Positions 7,355-14,177 of a stretch of DNA of 21,793 nucleotides are shown piece by piece. Where the stretch lies: positions 1 through 21,793 of the forward strand of contig JBPOJN010000058.1 in assembly GCA_052033505.1 (NCBI GenBank), written 5' to 3'. The notes beneath the pieces are model-generated. The model was not told where the DNA came from. It did no database searches and was given only the letters and a program-made list of their open reading frames with translations. Numbering within the stretch: the stretch's first letter is position 1; the number at the start of each line of letters is the position of its first letter. The translations under genes were made by a program, and so were the position numbers. The DNA is from JBPOJN01 sp052033505 (GTDB lineage Bacteria > UBA10199 > JACPAL01 > GCA-016699445).

Positions 7355-7663
7355 AAAACAATCGAAAAATACTCCCCGTTTGGGTCAAAGAGCAAAGCCC
7401 AAGCCAAAGAAATAAGGGAAGAACACTAAGAAAATTAAGAGAAGGTCTTAAGTGAGCGGTTTGAAAACCACTCGGAAGGTTTGAATTTTAGACGAATGAT
7501 TGACTTAGGCCTTGGACGGCATACCGAGAATGATCGAAATTAGGGCGCGCAAAACACGTTTCATAAGATCTCCCGCAAATTCCCCAGACTTAAGTGATCG
7601 ACCTCCCCCAAAAAAAGGTGCTTAAATAATTTTCGAGATATCTGAAGTAGGAAAAATCGCGCT
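7355..7663. other. Intergenic stretch without a recognised gene
   Basis: This roughly 310-bp stretch lies between the brnTA promoter and the small membrane protein gene. It holds a hairpin with a GGTTT/AAACC core (7458-7469) inside a tRNA-Ser-like segment, a 19-codon reading frame with a ribosome site (7505-7564, minus), and low-complexity A-rich sequence. I see no longer protein-coding frame and no clear terminator. Confidence 0.5.
7505..7564 (-). CDS. Possible 19-residue hydrophobic small protein
   Basis: ATG at 7564 is preceded by GGGAG about 6 nt upstream and opens a frame encoding MKRVLRALISIILGMPSKA before a TAA. The peptide has a basic start, a hydrophobic core and an Ala end, like a signal peptide or a tiny membrane peptide. 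It might be a real small protein, a leader peptide, or the remnant of a gene truncated after its signal sequence. There is no independent support beyond the ribosome site. Confidence 0.2.
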   Translation of the reverse strand: MKRVLRALISIILGMPSKA

Positions 7664-8020
7664 TTAGTGCACGCCCACGGGAGTGACGATCAAAACGCCG
7701 ACGAGCCAAATAGCCAACGCTACGACCGTATGAAGCAAGAGACCCAGAATGCAGAAGACTTTCTTAAATCCTTTGCGGCTGGCCTGTGCCATTCCGACGA
7801 TGCTTAAAGTCAGCCCGATCACATGGACAAGCGGGGCGATCAAAATCGGGAAATAAAAAATCAATACCGCCGACAATCCTCCTCCGCCGAAACCTTCCCT
7901 TTTGAAGAGCGTCCTCCAAACCCAGAAGTCGACGCAAACGACCAGCAGCCACAGCCCGCAAGACAGAAGCCCCAGAGGGGAGTGTCTTTTTTTTCCCGAA
8001 ATTTCCAAAGGGGAATCCAT
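7664..8020 (-). CDS. Small membrane protein of unknown function
   Basis: The product has 118 residues and is not recognised. Three membrane-spanning segments are visible: about 16-36 (LGLLSCGLWLLVVCVDFWVW), 48-76 (LSAVLIFYFPILIAPLVHVI onward) and 87-112. A short charged N-terminus and a basic loop (ASRKGFKK) lie between the second and third. The pattern resembles small DUF4190/DUF4064-like membrane proteins, but I cannot assign a family. An AAAGGAG ribosome site a few nt before the ATG supports the start. It begins 9 nt after the stop of the alcohol dehydrogenase gene, so the two are probably co-transcribed. Confidence 0.75.
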   Translation of the reverse strand: MDSPLEISGKKRHSPLGLLSCGLWLLVVCVDFWVWRTLFKREGFGGGGLSAVLIFYFPILIAPLVHVIGLTLSIVGMAQASRKGFKKVFCILGLLLHTVVALAIWLVGVLIVTPVGVH

Positions 8021-8029
8021 GGCGCTCCT

Positions 8030-9076
8030 TTATTTTAAAGAACTAAGATCGATCACGAAGCGGTACCGCACATCGCCTTTGATCGTACGTTCATAGGCCT
8101 CGTTGATTTTTTGCGCGGGTATCACCTCAATATCCGACCCGATGCCGTGCTTCCCGCAAAAATCCAGCATCTCCTGGGTCTCCGCGATGCCGCCGATCAC
8201 CGAACCCGCGAGGCTGCGGCGGCGGCCGATCAACGTAAACGGCTGTGCCTTCGGCGTCGCATCGGGAACTCCCAGCAGCACCATCGTACCGTCTCGATCC
8301 AAGAGACTCAGGTATTTTTCCCAATCCAACTCGACAGGTGCCGTATTGAGCAGCAGGTCGAACGTATTTGCCTTCGCATCCAACACCGCCGGATCGGAAG
8401 TCAGCAAAAATTGATCCGCACCCAAACGTTTCGCATCTTCTTCTTTTTTCTTGGAATGACTCAAGACGGAGACGTGCGCACCCAAGGCCTTAGCGATCTT
8501 CACGCCCATGTGTCCCAAACCGCCCAAACCAATCACACCCACGCGGGACCCAGGACCTGCCTTCCAGTGGCGGAGCGGCGAATACAGAGTTATGCCCGCG
8601 CAGAGAAGAGGCGCGGCGGCGTCCAAACTCAAATTTTCGGGGATACGTACGACGAAACCTTGATCGACCACTACCCGCGTCGCATAGCCGCCTTGGGTCG
8701 GTGTGACTCCGTCTTTTTCGAGGCTGTTGTAAGTAAAAACCGGTTTGACGCAGTATTGCTCGAGCCCCGCATTGCAATCGCGGCATTCGCCGCAGGAATT
8801 CACGAGGCAACCCACACCGACTTTATCGCCAACCCGGAAATTTTTCACGTTCGCGCCGACTTGGGAAACCACGCCCGCGATTTCGTGGCCCGGCACCATC
8901 GGAAACGTCGACTGTCCCCATTCCCCGCGCGTCTGATGGATGTCCGAGTGACAGACGCCGCAAAATTTAATGTCGATTTGTACGTCGTTCGCACCCGGCT
9001 CCCGGCGCTGGATCTCAAAAGGCACTAAAGGTTTGTCGGCGCTGAGAGCTGCAAAAGCTTTCACCATAGACGTCAT
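8030..9076 (-). CDS. Zinc-dependent alcohol dehydrogenase, CAD/YahK-like
   Basis: The product has 348 residues; it oxidises alcohols or reduces aldehydes with NAD(P). Catalytic zinc ligands are C42 (GVCHSD), H64-E65 (GHE) and C159. The structural zinc site is complete, with four Cys at 95, 98, 101 and 109. The Rossmann motif GLGGLG is at 183-188, followed by LSHSKKK, whose Ser/Lys pattern at the end of beta-2 favours NADP(H). It most resembles cinnamyl-alcohol-dehydrogenase-family aldehyde reductases of the E. coli YahK/AdhA type. The frame stays open upstream to 9268, but the ATG at 9076 has an AGGAG site at the right distance and gives the standard family length; the upstream part overlaps the fmt start. 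It is divergent from fmt with a 106-bp shared promoter region. The in vivo substrate is unknown. Confidence 0.92.
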   Translation of the reverse strand: MTSMVKAFAALSADKPLVPFEIQRREPGANDVQIDIKFCGVCHSDIHQTRGEWGQSTFPMVPGHEIAGVVSQVGANVKNFRVGDKVGVGCLVNSCGECRDCNAGLEQYCVKPVFTYNSLEKDGVTPTQGGYATRVVVDQGFVVRIPENLSLDAAAPLLCAGITLYSPLRHWKAGPGSRVGVIGLGGLGHMGVKIAKALGAHVSVLSHSKKKEEDAKRLGADQFLLTSDPAVLDAKANTFDLLLNTAPVELDWEKYLSLLDRDGTMVLLGVPDATPKAQPFTLIGRRRSLAGSVIGGIAETQEMLDFCGKHGIGSDIEVIPAQKINEAYERTIKGDVRYRFVIDLSSLK

Positions 9077-9182
9077 AAAATCTCCTCGCGGCACTGTAGC
9101 GTTCTTCTCAAAACATCCAACCGTTATTTCAAAACGCAAAAAATCGCTTTTTTCGCCGCGGCTTTTAGGACACTCTCCCGCC

Positions 9183-10121
9183 ATGCCGACTGAACGTGTC
9201 CTCTTCATGGGTTCCCCCGAAATCGCCGTCCCTGCTTTAGAAGCCTTACTGCGGGACGGAGAAAACATCGTCGGCGTCGTCTCCCAACCCGACCGGCCCG
9301 TCGGCCGCCATCAAATCTTGACGCCTCCGTCCGTGGCCGCCTTCGCCAAAGAAAAAAACCTGCCTCTCTTCCAGCCGGAAAAGGTCAAAAACAATCCGGA
9401 ATTTTTGGAGATCATTAAAAATCTAAAACCCGACGTCGTCATCGTCGTCGCCTACGGCCGCCTGCTCCCGAAGGAATTCCTCGAAATCCCCCCGCGCGGC
9501 TGCATCAACGTTCATTTTTCCTTATTACCAAAATACCGAGGCGCCGCGCCGATGCAACGGGCGCTCATGAACGCCGAAGAAGAAACCGGCGTGACGACTT
9601 TTCTCATCGTGGAAAAACTCGATGCCGGCCCCATTTTGATGCAGAAAAAAGTCGCGATCCACGAAGAGGATACGACCGAGTTGCTCGGAAAACGGCTGAC
9701 GGTCGTGGGCACGCAACTGATCCAAGAAACGCTGGCGGGATTACGCTCAGGCGACCTGAAACCCATGCCGCAAAACGACCGCGAAGTTACATTAGCACCG
9801 CCGCTCGTCAAAGAAGACGGTTTGGTCAAATGGAACGAAAAAGCCCGCTACGTCGGCGGCCAAATCCGCGGCGTCACTCCCTGGCCGGGCGCTTATACTT
9901 TTTGGAACGGCAAGAGACTGAAGATCCACCGCGCCGAAATTTTAGAGGGTAAAAGATCCGTCGAACCGGGAACGATCATGGAAGTCACCGAAGAAGGCAT
10001 CGAAGTTGCGTGCTCAAACGGAGCCTTGATTCTGACCGAGCTTCAACTAGAAGGGAGCCGCCGGTTGCCGGTAAAGGATTTTTTAAAAGGTCACCCGATG
10101 GCCGTCGGTGAAAAATTATGA
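9183..10121 (+). CDS. fmt: Methionyl-tRNA formyltransferase
   Basis: The product has 312 residues (E. coli Fmt 315). It transfers formyl from 10-formyl-THF to initiator Met-tRNA. The N-terminal hydrolase domain begins VLFMGSPEIAVPALEAL and carries the catalytic triad N109, H111 (INVHFSLLPKYRGAAP) and D147 (LDAGPIL), plus the SLLP signature at 113-116. The C-terminal OB-like tRNA-binding domain starts near 205 and includes RGVTPWPGAYTFWNGKRLKI. The reading frame is open further upstream, but the ATG at 9183 aligns with the family start. Only a distant AGGA lies upstream, so initiation may be weak. It overlaps rpe by 4 nt (ATGA). No def gene is visible in the window. Confidence 0.96.
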   Translation: MPTERVLFMGSPEIAVPALEALLRDGENIVGVVSQPDRPVGRHQILTPPSVAAFAKEKNLPLFQPEKVKNNPEFLEIIKNLKPDVVIVVAYGRLLPKEFLEIPPRGCINVHFSLLPKYRGAAPMQRALMNAEEETGVTTFLIVEKLDAGPILMQKKVAIHEEDTTELLGKRLTVVGTQLIQETLAGLRSGDLKPMPQNDREVTLAPPLVKEDGLVKWNEKARYVGGQIRGVTPWPGAYTFWNGKRLKIHRAEILEGKRSVEPGTIMEVTEEGIEVACSNGALILTELQLEGSRRLPVKDFLKGHPMAVGEKL

Positions 10122-10783
10122 AACAAATCGCCCCTTCGATTCTCTCCGCCGATTTTTGTCGTCTCGGTGAAGAAATCAAAGCCGTCGAAAAAGCCGGGGC
10201 GGATTTGATTCATCTCGACGTCATGGACGGGCATTTCGTGCCTAATCTTACGATAGGCCCGATGATCGTTGAGGCCGCGCGGCGCTCGACCAAACTGCCG
10301 CTCGACACGCATCTCATGATCCAGCATCCCCAAAAATACGTCGACGACTTCGTGAAAGCCGGCTCTGACTCGGTCACGATTCATGTCGAGGTTTTTGAGG
10401 ACCCGAAGGAACTGGTGAAGACGCTGGATAGGATCCGTGGACTCGGGGCGAAACCGGCGCTGTCTTTAAATCCCGCCACGCCGCTCGAATCGATCCTGCC
10501 GTATCTCCCTCACGTCGCGATGATTCTCGTCATGACCGTCAATCCCGGTTTCGGAGGCCAAGCATTCGTGCCGGAATGCCTGCCGAAAGTGACGCGACTC
10601 CGCCAAATCATCGATGAGAAGAAACTGAACGTCGCGATCGAAGTCGACGGCGGCATCAAGACGGACAATATCGCCGAAGTTTCCCGCGCGGGCGCCGATA
10701 TCTTCGTCGCGGGGTCCGCGATCTTCAAAAGCCCCGATTACAAAAAGACCATCGATCTCATGAAAGAGCGTGTTTCCGCCTGA
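10118..10783 (+). CDS. rpe: Ribulose-phosphate 3-epimerase
   Basis: The product has 221 residues, the normal length, forming a TIM barrel that interconverts ribulose 5-phosphate and xylulose 5-phosphate in the pentose phosphate pathway. Signature elements: IAPSILSADF at the start, metal ligands H32 and D34 in HLDVMDGHFVPNLTIGP with the catalytic D37, H65 (DTHLMI), the MTVNPGFGGQ phosphate-site loop (139-148), and the second catalytic acid D177 in EVDGGI, followed by AGSAIF. It overlaps fmt by 4 nt, so it is co-translated. The link between the two is probably only co-transcription. Confidence 0.97.
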   Translation: MKQIAPSILSADFCRLGEEIKAVEKAGADLIHLDVMDGHFVPNLTIGPMIVEAARRSTKLPLDTHLMIQHPQKYVDDFVKAGSDSVTIHVEVFEDPKELVKTLDRIRGLGAKPALSLNPATPLESILPYLPHVAMILVMTVNPGFGGQAFVPECLPKVTRLRQIIDEKKLNVAIEVDGGIKTDNIAEVSRAGADIFVAGSAIFKSPDYKKTIDLMKERVSA

Positions 10784-10790
10784 TTTTTAC

Positions 10791-10842
10791 GCGTCATACC
10801 TGCGTCATTTTTCTAGACAAGCGCGTCAGCGGGGCATAACCT
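10791..10842 (+). promoter_or_regulatory. Candidate tatA-operon promoter with phased GCGTCA repeats
   Basis: TAGACA (10814-10819) and TAACCT (10837-10842) are 17 bp apart. The predicted transcription start falls at or beside the ATG at 10850. Three GCGTCA copies start at 10791, 10802 and 10823, that is 11 and 21 bp apart, all on one face of the helix, and the last lies in the promoter spacer. The -10 matches consensus at only 3 of 6 positions. Confidence 0.35.
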
Positions 10843-10849
10843 TATTTTC

Positions 10850-11062
10850 ATGATGCATTATCTTTCTATTCCTACGGTTCAAATGGGCATCGGAGGATTG
10901 GGCTATCCGGAACTTTTGTTAGTTCTCGTGATCGTGTTAGTTGTCTTCGGCGCAAGCCGCTTGCCGAATGTCGGATCTTCCCTCGGAGAAGCGATCAAAA
11001 ATTTTAAAAAAGGCATGAAGTCCGAAGACTCCTCGAAGGACGATAAAGGAAAAACGGAATAA
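10850..11062 (+). CDS. tatA: Sec-independent translocase subunit TatA/TatE
   Basis: The product has 70 residues. A single membrane helix (GYPELLLVLVIVLVVFGASR) is followed by the family hinge FGASRLPNVG, an amphipathic helix SSLGEAIKNFKKGMK and a charged tail. TatA oligomers form the size-variable passage for folded proteins carrying twin-arginine signals. The start is uncertain: the ATG at 10850 (or 10853) would make an almost leaderless mRNA and adds 11 residues before MGIGGLGYPEL, whereas the ATG at 10884 gives the usual TatA length; neither has a clear ribosome site. No tatB or tatC is nearby. It is the first gene of the run ending with the paired ATPases, with only 2 nt between its stop and the next start. 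Confidence 0.9.
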   Translation: MMHYLSIPTVQMGIGGLGYPELLLVLVIVLVVFGASRLPNVGSSLGEAIKNFKKGMKSEDSSKDDKGKTE

Positions 11063-11064
11063 CC

Positions 11065-11526
11065 ATGGCCTCTCTCACTGGAAGCTTGCTTCAGTTGACT
11101 AGCCTCTTGGACGGACTGTCGGAGTTGGGCATCGTCAAAAAACACTTGTTGCGCGCCGGACGTGAAATCCTGATGGCGGTACAAAGCCTCTTGGGTCTGG
11201 CCGAGAATTACGCCACGGGCCTGACCGAAGGCGCCGACCGCCAGCAAGCGATCCAAAGCACGATTGGTTATGCACAGAGAATATTGCAGTCCCTGGCGGA
11301 GCAGCTCCCGAAAGGCGACGACGAAGAGTACCGCAGCCTGCACCGCAAGGTCATGAATTCGATCCTGGAAGTCTTGGAACGTGAGATCCGCAAGAATTCG
11401 AAGATGAAAGCGGAAAAATCGAAGATGAAGTCCGAAGTCTACGAAGCGATCCGTCAGGTCTTGTTGCGCCAGATGTACGAACGCGATTCCGAACCCGTCG
11501 TGGTCGAGAAAAAAACTAAAAAATAA
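11065..11526 (+). CDS. Unknown all-helical protein in the tatA/ATPase operon
   Basis: The product has 153 residues and is not recognised. It is predicted all-helical: amphipathic helices cover the first 55 residues (SLLQLTSLLDGLSELGIVKK, then ILMAVQSLLGLAENYA), a second long helix runs over about 60-82, and a strongly basic charged helix over about 90-140 (repeated KSKMK/KAEKSKMK) precedes a KKTKK tail. There is no signal peptide, Cys or catalytic-looking motif. It starts 2 nt after the tatA stop and ends 11 nt before the PHA-regulator gene, so it is clearly part of that operon. Amphipathic helices next to a PHA-regulator protein recall phasins or membrane-surface-binding proteins, but this is only a guess. 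Confidence 0.8.
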   Translation: MASLTGSLLQLTSLLDGLSELGIVKKHLLRAGREILMAVQSLLGLAENYATGLTEGADRQQAIQSTIGYAQRILQSLAEQLPKGDDEEYRSLHRKVMNSILEVLEREIRKNSKMKAEKSKMKSEVYEAIRQVLLRQMYERDSEPVVVEKKTKK

Positions 11527-11537
11527 AGAGGTGATCC

Positions 11538-12044
11538 ATGCCCAGCTCCGCCGCAAAAAAAACCCGCGTCGTCAAACGCTACCAAAACCGAAAGCTCTAT
11601 GACACGAGCTCCAGTCGCTACGTGACCCTGGACGACATCGCGACCCTGATCCGCGAGGGTGAGGACGTTCAAGTCATCGATAACCAAAACCAAGACGACT
11701 TGACCAGCGTGACGCTGACGCAGATCATTTTCGAGCAGGAAAAGAAGAAGAAGAGCCTCCTCCCGCTCGCCACGCTGCGGAACATCGTCCAGAGCGGCGG
11801 CGAAAAAATCGTCGACTTCGTGCAGACCTCCATCGAAAGCGGCGTGAGTTCCATCAGCCACGCGAAGGAAGAAGCCGAAAAATACATGGAAGAAGGCCGT
11901 CACATCATCAAGGAATTCGTCGACGACAAGCTGAAATCCACGCTCGACGCGGTCGCGGTCCTGCCCTCTTTACATTCCGAAATCCGGGGCCTCCGCAAAA
12001 AAATCGACATGCTGGAAACCAAGCTTAAGAAATACGAAGGTTAG
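11538..12044 (+). CDS. PHA-synthesis-regulator (PhaR/PHB_acc_N) domain protein
   Basis: The product has 168 residues. Residues about 8-70 form the PHB/PHA accumulation regulator DNA-binding domain: VVKRYQNRKLYDTSSSRYVT, then LDDIATLIREGEDVQVID, then LTSVTLTQIIFEQE. The second half is a long amphipathic and coiled-coil region (about 85-168, ending in a leucine-heptad RGLRKKIDMLETKLKK) instead of the second PHB_acc domain of classical PhaR. In PhaR systems this protein binds both DNA and PHA granules to control phasin genes. There is no PHA synthase in the window, so the target is unknown. The ribosome site GAGGTGAT is an almost perfect anti-16S match, suggesting strong translation. Family assignment is by motif; the storage-polymer role is inference. 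Confidence 0.87.
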   Translation: MPSSAAKKTRVVKRYQNRKLYDTSSSRYVTLDDIATLIREGEDVQVIDNQNQDDLTSVTLTQIIFEQEKKKKSLLPLATLRNIVQSGGEKIVDFVQTSIESGVSSISHAKEEAEKYMEEGRHIIKEFVDDKLKSTLDAVAVLPSLHSEIRGLRKKIDMLETKLKKYEG

Positions 12045-12060
12045 CCTTTCAAAAGTCCCC

Positions 12061-12972
12061 GTGAAACATTCCCCTCTCGATCTCGCCGATCTTTTTCGGC
12101 GCCGCCTCCTCATTGTATCGGGTAAGGGAGGCGTCGGAAAGACCAGCGTGAGCTTGGCTCTGGCCCGGCTCGCGGCGGACGCAGGCAAAAAAGTCATCAT
12201 CGCCGAGATCAATTCCGAAGGCCAAGCGGCCCATCTCCTGGGGCTTGAAACCTTCCCATATCAGCCTACCGCCGTCGCTCCGAATCTCTACGGCATGAAC
12301 ATCACGCCGCAGGAAGCCTTCGAAGAATACGTACTCATGCAGATCAAGATCAAAACTCTGTATAAAGTCGTCTTCGAAAATAAACTAGTCCGCCATTTCA
12401 TCGAAGCCACGCCCGGACTGGCGGACATGGTCACCATCGGAAAAGTTTACCACCTGACGCAGTTCTACGACCTAGTCATCGTGGATGCGCCCGCGACCGG
12501 GCACGGCATCGCTCTTCTTCAAATCCCGAGCATCGTGTCGAGCGCAACGCGTATCGGCCCTCTCAAGACCGACGCGGACCGCATCGACACCTTGCTTCGA
12601 GACTCCGACAGAACGTCATTGGTCTTGGTCACGTTGCCCGAAGAAATGCCCATCGCCGAAGCCTTGGAGATGAACACGAAGCTCGAGGAAAAGACCAAGA
12701 TCCCGTTGGGTCCCGTAATCCTGAATCAATTCCAGGAAACGATTTTCGACGGTTCTGAAATCGACGAGATCGAAGGTTTGAAGGACTCTTCGGTCAAAAA
12801 CGTTCTCGATCTTTTTCTGTCGCAACAAGAACGCTCGAAAGTTTATTTCAAGAAATTAACCGACGAGATTTCCGACCGGCCCGTGTGGCCGCTGCCCGCG
12901 CTGTATTCTTCGTCTTTCGGGCCCGAGGAAATACAAACCCTGGCCGCGCGTCTCAAGGAGACCGCGACATGA
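12061..12972 (+). CDS. ArsA/Get3-like ATPase, first of a pair
   Basis: The product has 303 residues and starts with GTG 16 nt after the PHA-regulator gene. The deviant Walker A GKGGVGKT is at 21-28 and keeps the signature lysine (K22). The switch I region reads AEINSEGQ in place of the ArsA DP motif. Switch II is VDAPATGHG (D142). NQF replaces the usual base-recognition segment. There is no arsenite-binding cysteine cluster. The protein overlaps the next ATPase by 4 nt, implying a stoichiometric pair. The layout resembles mycobacterial Rv3679/Rv3680 (BagA/BagB), described as a Get3-like heterodimer, this one being the BagA-like member. The substrate is unknown; ArsA anion pumping is unlikely because no arsenic genes are adjacent. 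Confidence 0.88.
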   Translation: MKHSPLDLADLFRRRLLIVSGKGGVGKTSVSLALARLAADAGKKVIIAEINSEGQAAHLLGLETFPYQPTAVAPNLYGMNITPQEAFEEYVLMQIKIKTLYKVVFENKLVRHFIEATPGLADMVTIGKVYHLTQFYDLVIVDAPATGHGIALLQIPSIVSSATRIGPLKTDADRIDTLLRDSDRTSLVLVTLPEEMPIAEALEMNTKLEEKTKIPLGPVILNQFQETIFDGSEIDEIEGLKDSSVKNVLDLFLSQQERSKVYFKKLTDEISDRPVWPLPALYSSSFGPEEIQTLAARLKETAT

Positions 12973-14177
12973 AATCCGAAAACGTAAAAATTCTTTCGCC
13001 AGAGATTTTCGAGAAGAAAATCTTAATCTGTTGCGGCAGCGGCGGCGTGGGTAAGACCACGACCGCAGCGGCTTTAGGACTCGCGGCGGCCGATCGGGGC
13101 AAAAAAGTCATCGTTCTCACGATCGACCCGGCCAGACGCCTGGCGACCGCGCTCGGCTTAGACTCCCTGGGCAGCGCTCCCGTCAAAATCGACATTCACC
13201 CAAAAGCGAACGCAGGAAGGTCTCCTTCCGAAGAGAGCGCTTCCGCACACGGCGCATCAGATGGGGGCCGTGGGGGGAGAGCGGTATCGCCCCCCACCGC
13301 GAAAAGCGGGACGCTTTTCGCAATGATGCTGGACACGAAGCGGACCTTTGACCGGCTGATTGAGAGCTATACGAAAGACCCTAAAAAGCGCGAAGCCATC
13401 TTCAAAAATAAGCTCTACCAACACATGTCCAACATGATCGCGGGCTCCCAGGAATACATGGCGATGGAAAAAATCCACGAGCTCTTCCAAAAAGACAAAT
13501 ACGACCTGATGATCTTGGATACGCCGCCCACACGCCACGCGCTGGACTTTCTCGACGCCCCTAAAAAGATGATGCACATCACGGGAAACAGCTTGCTTGA
13601 TTGGTTTTTGAAACCCGGGATTTTCTCCGGCCGCACGGGACGTTTCGGCATGGGCTTGATGAAAAAAGGCGCCGACAAGATCATGTCGGTCTTCGACAAC
13701 GTCGCAGGTTTGAGTTTTTTAAGTGAGTTATCCGAAATGCTAATCTTGCTGCGCGACATGCTCGGGGGTTTTCAGGAACGCGCTGAAGCCGTCTCTGAAT
13801 TATTGCGCCAATCTTTCGTTGGTTTCCTGCTGGTCACCAGCCCCTCACCCGCCGCAATCCGCGACGTACTTTTTTTCCATGAAAAAATCCGCGAGGCCGA
13901 CTTGAATTTTTTGGGTTTCGTGATGAACCGCATTCATCCGGAAGTGGAATCCGGCTCGCTCTCCCCCCTGTCCGCGCCGCTTAAGAAAAAGGCCGAAAAA
14001 CTCCTGAAGGATTATGCGAAGCTTGCGGCGCGGGATTTGAAATCGCTGGAAATCCTGAAGAAAAAAGGCGGCAAGAAAGCGGCTTACGCTACGGTGCCGC
14101 TGTTTCAGAAGGACGTTCACGATTTGGATGGCTTGAAGAAAATGTCCGAGGAATTACTGTCCGCTCACCCAACGTAG
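12969..14177 (+). CDS. ArsA/Get3-like ATPase, second of a pair, with palindromic insert
   Basis: The product has 402 residues. The P-loop CCGSGGVGKTTT carries Ser24 where the deviant Walker A lysine would be. Switch I is TIDPARRLATALG (D53) and switch II LDTPPTRHALDFLD (D184). Residues about 190-270 are rich in Met, Phe and Leu (KKMMHITGN, FGMGLMKKGADKIMSV, LSEMLILLRDMLGG), the place where Get3 proteins form a hydrophobic client-binding groove. Residues about 79-114 are a low-complexity Gly/Ser/Arg stretch that interrupts the normal link to LFAMMLDTKRTFD and corresponds to a cluster of DNA hairpins; the frame is kept. The start at 12969 (ATGA overlap) fits the partner gene. The stop overlaps the convergent PilZ gene by 13 nt. 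A BagB-like role in a heterodimer is inferred. Confidence 0.88.
   Translation: MKSENVKILSPEIFEKKILICCGSGGVGKTTTAAALGLAAADRGKKVIVLTIDPARRLATALGLDSLGSAPVKIDIHPKANAGRSPSEESASAHGASDGGRGGRAVSPPTAKSGTLFAMMLDTKRTFDRLIESYTKDPKKREAIFKNKLYQHMSNMIAGSQEYMAMEKIHELFQKDKYDLMILDTPPTRHALDFLDAPKKMMHITGNSLLDWFLKPGIFSGRTGRFGMGLMKKGADKIMSVFDNVAGLSFLSELSEMLILLRDMLGGFQERAEAVSELLRQSFVGFLLVTSPSPAAIRDVLFFHEKIREADLNFLGFVMNRIHPEVESGSLSPLSAPLKKKAEKLLKDYAKLAARDLKSLEILKKKGGKKAAYATVPLFQKDVHDLDGLKKMSEELLSAHPT
13203..13321. repeat. In-frame cluster of inverted repeats inside the second ATPase gene
   Basis: Four stem pairs lie within about 110 bp: GGAAGG/CCTTCC (13215-13229, 3-nt loop); CACGGC/GCCGTG (13248-13253 with 13267-13272); GTGGGGGG/CCCCCCAC (13270-13277 with 13290-13297); and GCGAAAAGCG/CGCTTTTCGC (13299-13308 with 13312-13321, 3-nt loop, perfect). 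The encoded residues (about 79-114) are low-complexity and absent from the normal family layout. This looks like a small palindromic element inserted without a frameshift. The boundaries are approximate. Confidence 0.6.

Noticed and set aside
8111..9028. Long open frame (305 codons) on the plus strand
   Set aside because: It lies wholly antisense to the alcohol dehydrogenase, whose zinc and Rossmann motifs are complete. The antisense product is rich in Arg, His and Gln with no recognisable motif, as expected from a shadow frame in GC-rich DNA.
8970..9182. Upstream extension of the fmt reading frame
   Set aside because: It overlaps the start of the divergent alcohol dehydrogenase gene and adds residues not found in Fmt; the family start is at 9183.
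9077..9268. Upstream extension of the alcohol dehydrogenase frame
   Set aside because: The extra residues are not family-like and overlap fmt; the ATG at 9076 has a good AGGAG site.
12061..14177. Arsenite efflux system
   Set aside because: The ATPases lack the ArsA metal-binding cysteine pattern, and no arsB, arsD or arsR is adjacent.
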